Shown: positions 21,149 to 28,568 of the stretch, in pieces | How the letters are laid out: every line of letters starts with the position of its first letter | Position numbering within the stretch: position 1 is the stretch's first letter | Source: Opitutaceae bacterium | Lineage (GTDB): Bacteria > Verrucomicrobiota > Verrucomicrobiia > Opitutales > Opitutaceae | Direction: 5' to 3' | DNA: 64,000 bases | Assembly (NCBI GenBank): GCA_041395105.1 | Contig: JAWLBB010000002.1 | Span: forward strand, 744,001 to 808,000 | Made by a program: the position numbers and the translations under genes | Notes under the pieces: model-generated | Told to the model about the DNA's origin: nothing | The model's database searches: none | Seen by the model: the letters and a program-made list of their open reading frames with translations, nothing else

Positions 21149-22453
21149 ATGGACGTATTGCGAATTGAAGGGGGATTCCCCCTCTCCGGAACTGTCACGG
21201 CCGGCGGGGCCAAGAACGCCGCCCTGCCCATCTTTGCCGCCACCCTCCTGACCTCCGAGACTTGCACCATCCGCAACGTCCCGGATCTGAGTGATGTCCG
21301 TTTCATGGGCGATATCCTCCGGCACCTCGGTGCCCAGGTCATCGATCGGGGCGAAGGCGTCTGGCAGATCACCGCGGCCTCCCTCACTCACACCGCCCCC
21401 TACGACCTCGTCCGCAAGATGCGGGCTTCCGTCTGCCTGATGGGGCCCCTCCTCGGTCGCCTCCGGCAGGCCATCGTCTCACTCCCGGGTGGGTGCGTCA
21501 TCGGCCCGCGGCCGATCGACCTCCACCTCAAGGGCTTCTCCGGTCTGGGTTGCGCCGTCTCGATCGACAACGGCTATGTCCATCTCGATGGCTCCGAAAT
21601 GAAGGGAGCCGATGTCTTCCTCGGCGGACGTCACGGCAGCACCGCGCTTGGCACGGCCAATCTCGTCATGGCCGCCGTGCTCACTCCCGGCATTACCCGC
21701 CTCGACAGCGCCGCCTGCGAACCGGAAATCGTCGATCTCTGCCACATGCTCGCCGCCATGGGAGCAAGGATCGAGGGCATCGGCAGCCATGCGCTCATCA
21801 TCGAGGGCGTCTCGGAACTCCACGGAACCGACCACTCCGTCATCCCGGACCGGATCGAAGCCGGCACCTTCCTTCTCGCCGGCGCCATTACCGGTGGCGA
21901 TGTCACCGTTCGGCAGGCCCGGCCCGACCACCTGGCCGCGCTCCTCGACAAACTCCGGGAAGCCGGCGCCACCCTCGAGATCCTTCCCGGCCCGTCCGTC
22001 CGGATCGTCGCGGGGAAGACGCCGCTCAGGCCGGTCGATGTCATCACCCTGCCCCATCCCGGCTTCCCCACCGACCTCCAGGCCCAGATCTGCGCCCTGA
22101 TGAGCATCACCCCGGGACTGAGCATCGTCACCGAAAAGGTCTTTCCGAACCGCTACATGCATGTGCCGGAACTCCAACGCATGGGCGCCGACATCGCCAT
22201 CGAAGGGGCCAGCGCCATCATCAAGGGTCATGCCCGTCTCTCCGGAGCCCCCGTCATGGCCTCCGATCTCCGGGCCAGTGCCGCGCTCGTCCTCGCCGCC
22301 ATGGCCGCCGAGGGAGAGACCTGGATCCAGCGCGTCTACCACATCGACCGCGGCTACGAACGTATCGACCGGAAACTGACTGCTCTCGGCGCCACCATCC
22401 AACGCCTGCCCTCCAAAGCCCTCCCCGATTACCTCGCCTCCGGCCTTGAATGA
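21149..22453 (+). CDS. murA: UDP-N-acetylglucosamine 1-carboxyvinyltransferase
   Basis: First committed step of peptidoglycan synthesis: transfers enolpyruvate from PEP to UDP-GlcNAc in the cytoplasm. It has 434 residues. Lys22 in GGAKNAALPIFAATLL and the catalytic Cys116 in SLPGGCVIGPRPIDLHLKG (so a fosfomycin-sensitive Cys type) are seen, plus the PGFPTDLQAQ motif and a C-terminal DRGYERID. It stands alone between the RGG protein terminator and a REP-like repeat. No SD precedes the ATG. Confidence 0.98.
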   Translation: MDVLRIEGGFPLSGTVTAGGAKNAALPIFAATLLTSETCTIRNVPDLSDVRFMGDILRHLGAQVIDRGEGVWQITAASLTHTAPYDLVRKMRASVCLMGPLLGRLRQAIVSLPGGCVIGPRPIDLHLKGFSGLGCAVSIDNGYVHLDGSEMKGADVFLGGRHGSTALGTANLVMAAVLTPGITRLDSAACEPEIVDLCHMLAAMGARIEGIGSHALIIEGVSELHGTDHSVIPDRIEAGTFLLAGAITGGDVTVRQARPDHLAALLDKLREAGATLEILPGPSVRIVAGKTPLRPVDVITLPHPGFPTDLQAQICALMSITPGLSIVTEKVFPNRYMHVPELQRMGADIAIEGASAIIKGHARLSGAPVMASDLRASAALVLAAMAAEGETWIQRVYHIDRGYERIDRKLTALGATIQRLPSKALPDYLASGLE

Positions 22454-22483
22454 AACCCGGCCAAGCCCGCCCGCCGCCAAAAC

Positions 22484-22509
22484 GGTAGGGCGCGACCGCC
22501 GGGCGCGCC
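22484..22509. repeat. REP-like palindromic repeat (GGTAGGGC family)
   Basis: A GGTAGGGC head followed by a GC-rich stem (GGCGCG ... CGCGCC) between murA and ruvB. The same head occurs twice, in opposite orientation, at 23778-23812, which marks it as a dispersed intergenic element. Confidence 0.5.
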
Positions 22510-22598
22510 TCCATGGCACAATTTCTCCTCTGCCCTCTACCCCTTCTTATCAGCGGAATGCTTTGACCCTATCCGCTCCCTGAACCAAGACTGACCGC

Positions 22599-23627
22599 GT
22601 GACCGAAAAAGGCGTCCAGTTCATCTCCACGACCCTGCAATCCGCCATCACCCCGCAGGAGGCCGCCCTTCGCCCCAAGTCATTCGACGATTTCACCGGA
22701 CAGCGCAAGACAGTCGAGCGGCTCAAGGTGATGGTCGGTGCGGCCAAGAGGCGGGGCGACGTCCTCAGCCATGTCCTCCTGAGCGGACCTCCGGGCCTCG
22801 GCAAGACCAGCCTGTCCTTCATTCTCGGCTATGAACTCGAGCGCAACGTCCGGGTCACCTCCGGTCCCGTCATCGAAAAGGCCGGCGACCTCGCCGGGCT
22901 CCTCACCAACCTGGAGGAGGGCGATATCCTCTTCATCGACGAGATCCACCGCATCTCCAAGACGGTCGAGGAATACCTCTATTCCGCCATGGAGGACTAC
23001 CGGATCGACATCATGATCGACCAGGGACCCAACGCCCGCTCCGTCCGGCTCAACGTCCCCAGGTTCACCCTCATCGGAGCGACCACCCGCAGCGGCCTGC
23101 TCACCGCCCCGCTGCGCAGCCGATTCATCCTCCAGACCCGACTCGACTACTACGACGCCGACGACCTGATCAAGATTGTCAAACGCACCTGCCAGCTCCT
23201 CGAGATCGAGGCCGACGCCGAAGGCACCCGCGAACTGGCCAACCGGGCCAGGGGCACGCCCCGAATCGCCAACAACCTCGTCTCCTTCGTCCGCGACTTT
23301 GCCCAGGAACGGGCCGCCGGCATCATCACCAAGCCGGTCGCCATGGCCGCCCTCGAACTGCTCGAGATCGACGCCGCCGGACTCGACGAGATGGACAAGC
23401 GCATCCTCCGCCTCATCGCCAACCAATACAAGGGGGGCCCGGTCGGTCTCTCCACTCTCGCCGTCGCCGTCGGCGAGGAACCGGACACCCTCGAGGAAGT
23501 CCACGAGCCCTACCTCATCCAGAGCGGCTACCTCAAGCGCACCGCCCAGGGGCGCGTCCTCACCGAACAGGGTTACCGCGCCATCGGCCTGAAGGCCCTG
23601 ACCGGCGACCAGCCGACGCTGTTCTAG
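22599..23627 (+). CDS. ruvB: Holliday junction branch-migration helicase RuvB
   Basis: AAA+ motor that drives branch migration with RuvA; 342 residues, standard. The N-terminal LRPKSFDDFTGQRKTVERLK, Walker A (SGPPGLGKTSL), Walker B (ILFIDEIHRISK), sensor (IGATTRSGLLTAPLRSRF) and C-terminal winged helix (GGPVGLSTLAVAVGEEPDTLEEVHEPYLIQ, seen in parts) are all intact. The start is GTG; it is the only start after an in-frame TGA 15 bp upstream. ruvA and ruvC are not adjacent. Confidence 0.98.
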   Translation: MTEKGVQFISTTLQSAITPQEAALRPKSFDDFTGQRKTVERLKVMVGAAKRRGDVLSHVLLSGPPGLGKTSLSFILGYELERNVRVTSGPVIEKAGDLAGLLTNLEEGDILFIDEIHRISKTVEEYLYSAMEDYRIDIMIDQGPNARSVRLNVPRFTLIGATTRSGLLTAPLRSRFILQTRLDYYDADDLIKIVKRTCQLLEIEADAEGTRELANRARGTPRIANNLVSFVRDFAQERAAGIITKPVAMAALELLEIDAAGLDEMDKRILRLIANQYKGGPVGLSTLAVAVGEEPDTLEEVHEPYLIQSGYLKRTAQGRVLTEQGYRAIGLKALTGDQPTLF

Positions 23628-23754
23628 CCGACGAACAAAACGTAGCATGCAACGTAGCAACCTACGTATTCTTTTCGGATCAAAAACAAACCGTAGGATA
23701 CTGGAATGGCGCTTAGTTGAGGGTGCTTGTCGTAGTATTGTCTCGGACAACCGT

Positions 23755-23836
23755 CGCGGCTGGCCGGGGACGTCCAGCCCTACCCCGGATGCTTTGGTTT
23801 CCGGTGGTAGGGCGAGGGCCTCCGGACCCGCCGTCG
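23755..23836. repeat. REP-pair (REPIN-like) element after ruvB
   Basis: The 300-bp gene-free stretch from 23628 to 23927 holds two copies of a small palindromic unit in inverted orientation. CCCTACC at 23778-23784 and GGTAGGG at 23806-23812 extend to a 12-bp stem with one bulge, and each outer arm (GGCTGG...CCAGCC; GGCG...CGCC) is itself a hairpin. Two head-to-head REP units are the structure called REPIN. No transposase (RAYT) is in the window. Confidence 0.55.
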
Positions 23837-23927
23837 AAGCGCAACCGACAGCTCGTTGGCTCATCCAGTTCATTCGCTAACTGGGCGCCATTCTGGGATA
23901 CTACGGTTTGCTTGATCGCGGATTGCC

Positions 23928-24389
23928 ATGCCTGCCCTGTCTCTCGCAACTGTCCAACCCGCCGGCGACCTCCGCCGGCGGATGGAGCTCAATTTCCGGC
24001 GGCTCCACGATTCCGAGTTTCATTTTGACTCCATGCGCGTCTGCTCGACCGCCCGTGAGGCGCCCGGGGACTGGATCGGTCGCGCTCTCCTCGGCCTGAA
24101 ACTTCACGCCCACGCCCTCGACCGGGAAGCGCCCCATCGTCTCGAGATCCTCGACCGCCTGCCCGAAGCGTTCAACTCGCGAGGCTATATCGGCACCATC
24201 CTTCCAACCGGGTGCGTCGATGAAAACCAGATCGGTGGTCACAACGCCCTGCTCTGCGGTCTCGCCGCCGTTTTCCAACTCGACCACGACGAACGCGCCC
24301 TCACCTTCGGCCGGACCATCATCCGCGAACTCTTCCTGCCGGTCGCCGAATCCCGTCACCACCGAACCCGCCTTCTCTTTCAGCAATGA
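23928..24389 (+). pseudogene. Truncated DUF1680/GH127-like glycosidase N-terminus
   Basis: A 153-codon frame whose segments NFRRLHDSEFHFDS, GDWIGRALLGLKLHAHALDR, RGYIGTILPTGCVDENQIGG and ALTFGRTIIRELFLP resemble the start of DUF1680/GH127 beta-L-arabinofuranosidase-like proteins (usually 550-650 residues). It stops after about a quarter of that length. Its TGA overlaps the ATG of the following CobW gene (ATGA), and no continuation in another frame is seen downstream because that DNA encodes CobW. It may be a deletion remnant that now couples translation to cobW, or a small protein in its own right. The family match is from memory of the motif pattern. Confidence 0.5.
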
Positions 24390-25291
24390 AAATTCCCGTC
24401 ATCCTCGTGACCGGCTTTCTCGGCAGCGGAAAGACCACCTTCCTTAGGGAAATCGCCCGGACCCGGCCGGAGCAGCGCCTTCTTTTTCTCGTCAACGAAT
24501 TCGCCCGGACCGATCACGACAGCCTGGCTCTTCGATCGACCGGCCGCCCCACCCACAGCGTGGTCGGGGGCAGTCTTTTCTGTGAATGCAAGGCAGCGGA
24601 TTTCGTGCGGGTGATGGAGCAGGACGTTCTCGCCGAGAACCGCCGCCAGGCTCTTGACGCCGTCATCATCGAGACCAGCGGCATCGCCGATCCCGAGGCG
24701 ATCGGCCGGATCATGCGGGATTTCGGCCTCGATATCGCCTTCCAGATCCAACGCATCGTCAGCCTCGTCTCCCCCACCTCCTTCCTCAAACTCGTCCACA
24801 CCCTGCCCAATATCGCGGCCCAGATCCGGACCAGCGACCTCGTCCTGATCAACAAGACCGACCTCGCGACCGAGGACGCGATCATCGAAACCGAGAGCCG
24901 TATCCAGGCCATCCATCCCGGCGTGGAGTCGGTCCGCTGCACCTTCGGAAAGGCACCCTTCGCCTTCGTCACCCGCCAGACCAACCTGCCCCTGGCCGAA
25001 CTCGCCACCGCCGCGTCCAACCCCTACACCACCCGCACCCTGCCCTTCCCCACTCCCGTCTCCAAGCCGGCCCTTGAGGCCTGGCTCGACGCCCTTCCAC
25101 CAGACATCCTCCGGGTCAAGGGAACCCTCCGCACCCACCAGGGCTGGGTCCACGTCGACAAGACGATCGAAAGCTGCGAGCTGACCCCCGGAACCGAAAC
25201 CGAGGCCCCCGCTCTCGTCCTCATCGTCCCCGATGAGTTTGAATCTGGCCTCGCCTCCCTTCAAGGGCCGACCCGAGTCGTTGCCACCTGA
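24386..25291 (+). CDS. CobW/COG0523-family GTPase (putative metallochaperone)
   Basis: A 301-residue G3E-family GTPase. Walker A is TGFLGSGKTT (9-18), the switch stretch is LVNEFARTDHD, ETSGIADPEAI gives Walker B, and INKTDL is the base-specificity motif. The C-terminal domain (LPPDILRVKGTLRTHQGWVHV) is CobW_C-like. The family's GCxCC metal motif is altered to a CEC in GGSLFCECKAADF, so metal binding may differ. Members deliver zinc or cobalt to target enzymes; the target here is unknown. It overlaps the truncated glycosidase frame by 4 bp. Confidence 0.85.
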   Translation: MKIPVILVTGFLGSGKTTFLREIARTRPEQRLLFLVNEFARTDHDSLALRSTGRPTHSVVGGSLFCECKAADFVRVMEQDVLAENRRQALDAVIIETSGIADPEAIGRIMRDFGLDIAFQIQRIVSLVSPTSFLKLVHTLPNIAAQIRTSDLVLINKTDLATEDAIIETESRIQAIHPGVESVRCTFGKAPFAFVTRQTNLPLAELATAASNPYTTRTLPFPTPVSKPALEAWLDALPPDILRVKGTLRTHQGWVHVDKTIESCELTPGTETEAPALVLIVPDEFESGLASLQGPTRVVAT

Positions 25292-25480
25292 TGATTACAG
25301 CGCACGAGGATGCGGACGGAAACGAGGATTTCCCCGCGATGGTAATCAAACGGAACCTCCGAAATCACTTCGACAGGCAGCTCTAGAGAGACCGTCGCCC
25401 CGAGCAGCAAGACACAGACTTTCCGGTAAGCATCCATCAACTTGCGCGCATGAGCCTGCTTGGCTCCTGAAGCGCCGTCA

Positions 25481-26476
25481 TCACACCACCGGCTCCCAAC
25501 AGCCTTCGGCTGAGGAACGGTAGGCCGCCTCCATCATGGAGACGGCGTCCTGAGTGGCGGCAAGGTCGGCCGCAAGTTCGTCGGCGGGGATCTCGCCCCG
25601 GATGGCAGCGACCAGGCGGTCCACCCGGGTCGGACGTCCTTCGACGGACTCGACCGGCCGAGACTTCCCGTCGGGTCCGCCGATGACGTAGCCGCTACCG
25701 GGATTCCAGAGCGTCTTTTCCGATCCGGTGATTTCGAGACCGCCGATCCCGCCGGTCTGGGTCCAGGCGGCCTCCACCGTCCCGAGGATGCCGGAGGCGA
25801 AGCGCAACTCGGCCAGGCCATAATCATCGGTCGTCGGGTAGATTCCGGAATGATTGGCGATGGTCGCCCAGACTTCGCTGACCGGGCCGAAGAGGGTGCG
25901 GACCAGATGGAGGGCGTGCGTGCCCATGTCCATGAAAGCCCCGCCGCCGGATAGTTCCGGCTGGTAGAACCAGTTGAGGTCCGGGTTGTCGAACCACCGC
26001 CCATAGGCCGCATGATGGGCGTTGCGGTAGCGGATCCGGGTGATTGTCCCAAAGGCACCCTCCTCGATCAACCGGGCCACCCGCTGCATGAGTCCGTCAA
26101 AGGGCTGGAAGTAACCGCAGAATAGAGTCGTCGGATACTTGGCGAGGAGCGCCTGCACCTCCTGCAATTCGACGACTGTGGTGACGAGCGGCTTTTCGCA
26201 GAAGACGGGCTTGCCCACCGGGAGGGCCTTCTTCAGGAGGGGCAGGTGCCGGGTGTTCTCGGCGCAGATGATGAAGCCATCGACTTCGGGCTTCGCGAGA
26301 AGCGTATCGATATCCGGCTCGAACGGCGCGCCGAATTCCTCGGCGTAGCGCCAGCCGCGCTCCTGATCATCATCCCAGATGCCCGCAATCTTCCGGCCGT
26401 CGGAGGCGTTGATGATGTTGGTGAGGAATCCGCGGGTGTGGATATGGGCGGTTGAGAGAAGGGCGATTTGTGCCAT
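25481..26476 (-). CDS. Gfo/Idh/MocA-family oxidoreductase
   Basis: A 331-residue NAD(P)-dependent sugar or polyol dehydrogenase-like protein. A Rossmann start (IALLSTAHIHTRGFLTNII) is atypical in lacking a clear GxGxxG. VFCEKPLVTT holds the family EKP lysine, and GGGAFMDMGTHALHLVRTLF is the conserved substrate-domain motif. The HIHTRGF N-terminus is typical of a subset linked to sugar-acid or inositol breakdown. The substrate cannot be read. Upstream (25292-25480) shows nothing recognisable. Confidence 0.88.
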   Translation of the reverse strand: MAQIALLSTAHIHTRGFLTNIINASDGRKIAGIWDDDQERGWRYAEEFGAPFEPDIDTLLAKPEVDGFIICAENTRHLPLLKKALPVGKPVFCEKPLVTTVVELQEVQALLAKYPTTLFCGYFQPFDGLMQRVARLIEEGAFGTITRIRYRNAHHAAYGRWFDNPDLNWFYQPELSGGGAFMDMGTHALHLVRTLFGPVSEVWATIANHSGIYPTTDDYGLAELRFASGILGTVEAAWTQTGGIGGLEITGSEKTLWNPGSGYVIGGPDGKSRPVESVEGRPTRVDRLVAAIRGEIPADELAADLAATQDAVSMMEAAYRSSAEGCWEPVV

Positions 26477-26714
26477 GGCGAGCGGAGGGAAGGAAGAGGT
26501 GGTCGTGTTGAGGTTTCAGCGGGACAGGGATCAGCTTGAGCAAGAATACTCAGACCAACTGAGTCCTGTTACATTGAGGTGGATACAAGAATGGATTGGC
26601 GCGCTTAAATCAAATATCAAAAGCGGGAACCGGCCCTTCTTCCCCTTGTGAGCTTTCCCCATGGGTGCGTATATAGGAGCGTTACGATATTATTCATCCT
26701 CATCATACCACACC

Positions 26715-27185
26715 ATGCACAGACCAACCTCCAACGAATCCCGCAGTGGATTCACCCTAGTCGAAATCATGATCGTCGTGATCATCATCGGCCTGCTAGC
26801 AGCCCTGGCGATCCCCGCGATTCACAACTCCCAGCGGGCGGCCAAAGGAGCCACCTTCATCAATGACGTCCGCACCTATGGCGCCGCTGCCGAAGTCTTC
26901 AGCCTTGAAACTGGAGATTACCCGGAGGCGGCCGGAGCCGGCGTCATGCCGACCGGTCTCGGCGAATACATTCCCACCATGAAATGGACGGCGCCCACCC
27001 CGATTGGCGGAAGCTGGAATTTCCTGAAAAACAGCGATGGAATCGTCTCCGCCTTTGGTGCCACCGGTCACAATGCGACCAACGCCCAGTTGATGCACAT
27101 CGAATCCAAGTTCGACGACGGCAGCCTCTCGACCGGAAAACTGCGGACCATCGCCGGCGGGTACTACTACATCGTCGCCGAGTAA
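26715..27185 (+). CDS. Type IV prepilin-like protein (lone)
   Basis: A 156-residue class III-signal protein. A short basic leader ends at Gly, then the prepilin peptidase/N-methylation site FTLVEIMIVVIIIGLLAALA forms the helix (E at +5). The soluble part carries TYGAAAEVFSLETGDYPEA and ends GGYYYIVAE. It stands alone, far from the secretion operon at the right end, which has its own prepilins. It may be a pseudopilin or a pilin subunit for another fibre. The ATG at 26715 puts the leader at a normal length (12 residues). Confidence 0.85.
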   Translation: MHRPTSNESRSGFTLVEIMIVVIIIGLLAALAIPAIHNSQRAAKGATFINDVRTYGAAAEVFSLETGDYPEAAGAGVMPTGLGEYIPTMKWTAPTPIGGSWNFLKNSDGIVSAFGATGHNATNAQLMHIESKFDDGSLSTGKLRTIAGGYYYIVAE

Positions 27186-27241
27186 GCACCGGGGAGCGGC
27201 AACGTCCCACCGTTTTCTCAGAGCATCGCGTGACAATCCGG

Positions 27242-27316
27242 TGTAGCCACGCCGCTGGGTCGGCGTTCCCGAAAGCAACTCCGCCAAAGGCACGTCGACA
27301 TAGCGACGTGGCTACA
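27242..27316. repeat. REPIN/MITE-like element with 25-bp inverted ends
   Basis: A 75-bp unit bounded by TGTAGCCACG and CGTGGCTACA. The match between the two ends extends over 25 bp with about 21 identical positions, and each arm has an inner hairpin (CGCCG...CGGCG; ACGTCG...CGACGT). It lies after the lone prepilin gene. A related unit is at 41699-41796. Confidence 0.6.
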
Positions 27317-27388
27317 GAATAAGCCTCAGATCGTCTCAGACAGCACCCAGGGGTCCCTGCAAGCGAACTCGCCGAATCCGGCTCTGCG

Positions 27389-28468
27389 TTACTTCCGCCG
27401 GGCGATCTTGGGCAGACTACCGGTCCGGACGGTCACTTCGCGCCCGCGTGCCTGACTCTGGTAGACCGCCTCGAGGATGGCGATGACCCGGATGGATTCA
27501 GTCCAGGGAACCGGAGATGAAAGGTCCCGGCGCACACAGTCGGCGAAGGCGGCCAGTTCGGCATGGTGTGGTGGAACCACTCGGCCGGGGTTTTCCAGTG
27601 TCCCCTGTTCGAGCGCGCCTTCGGTCACCCCGGTAAATTCGGTCGAGGGCCACTTGACCCCGCCCTCCAGTCCGAAAAGCTGGCAGCTCATGTCTTCCTT
27701 TTCGGATTGATGACCAAGCCAGCTGGTCTCGAGGACCAGCGTTGAGCCGTTCCGGAAGCGGACAAAACCGTTCGCAAAATCCTCGACGGAAACGAGGTCC
27801 CGGTCCCATTCACCCCACCCTCCCGGTATCTTGTGTCCCTTGGCGAAATTGGTCCGGGTGGTGCCTGTGACCCGCGAAGGGGTCGGATGATCCATCAACC
27901 ACAGACAGAGGTCGAGCGCGTGAACCCCGATGTCCATGCAGGGGCCTCCGCCGGACAACTCCTTCTTGAGAAATCCAGGAGAAACCGGGATCAAGTTGCG
28001 GCGGGTGGCGTGGACCCGCGCATGGTAAACCTTGCCGAGTCGGCCCGCATCGACCCATTTGCGAACGGCCTGGGCGGCCGGGGTGAAACGCATGTGCTGG
28101 GCCGTCATCAGCTTGAGTCCCTTGGCGTCGGCCAATTCGCCCATCGAACGGACCTCTTCGGTTGTGACCGCGAGCGGCTTCTCGCAGATGACATGACAAC
28201 CTGCATTGAGAGCCGCGGTGACCGCCGGGGTATGAACCTTGTTCGGCGTACAGACATCAACAATGTCGAGCTCCAGTCCGAGCATTTCCCGGTAATCCGT
28301 GAAACGCTTCTTGAACCCGAACTGCTCACCCACCACGACAAGGCGTTCTGCGGAGACATCGGAGATGGCGACGATCTCGACATCCGGAACCGCCAGCCAT
28401 CCAGGAATGTGTTGCCCGGCGGCGATCCCGCCAACCCCGATCAGACCAACCCGAAGCTTCTTTGCCAT
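27389..28468 (-). CDS. Gfo/Idh/MocA-family oxidoreductase
   Basis: A 359-residue dehydrogenase with a classical nucleotide fold (RVGLIGVGGIAAGQHIPGW), the HVICEKPLAVTTEEV motif holding the EKP lysine and GGGPCMDIGVHALDLCLWLM in the substrate domain. The reaction is oxidation of a sugar or cyclitol hydroxyl with NAD(P), substrate unknown. It is divergent from the GHL6-like glycosidase 100 bp away, so the two may serve the same saccharide. Confidence 0.92.
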   Translation of the reverse strand: MAKKLRVGLIGVGGIAAGQHIPGWLAVPDVEIVAISDVSAERLVVVGEQFGFKKRFTDYREMLGLELDIVDVCTPNKVHTPAVTAALNAGCHVICEKPLAVTTEEVRSMGELADAKGLKLMTAQHMRFTPAAQAVRKWVDAGRLGKVYHARVHATRRNLIPVSPGFLKKELSGGGPCMDIGVHALDLCLWLMDHPTPSRVTGTTRTNFAKGHKIPGGWGEWDRDLVSVEDFANGFVRFRNGSTLVLETSWLGHQSEKEDMSCQLFGLEGGVKWPSTEFTGVTEGALEQGTLENPGRVVPPHHAELAAFADCVRRDLSSPVPWTESIRVIAILEAVYQSQARGREVTVRTGSLPKIARRK

Positions 28469-28568
28469 GGGCCAAAGATGAGAGGCTCCTGCGGAAAAAC
28501 AAGGCGGAATGACCGTCTCAAATCCTTATCCACTCGACCCGGAGGAAGCTTCCTCCTAAAAGAACCCC

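Noticed and set aside
25292..25480. Possible gene between cobW and the oxidoreductase
   Set aside because: No frame of credible length or motif; nothing recognisable in this stretch.
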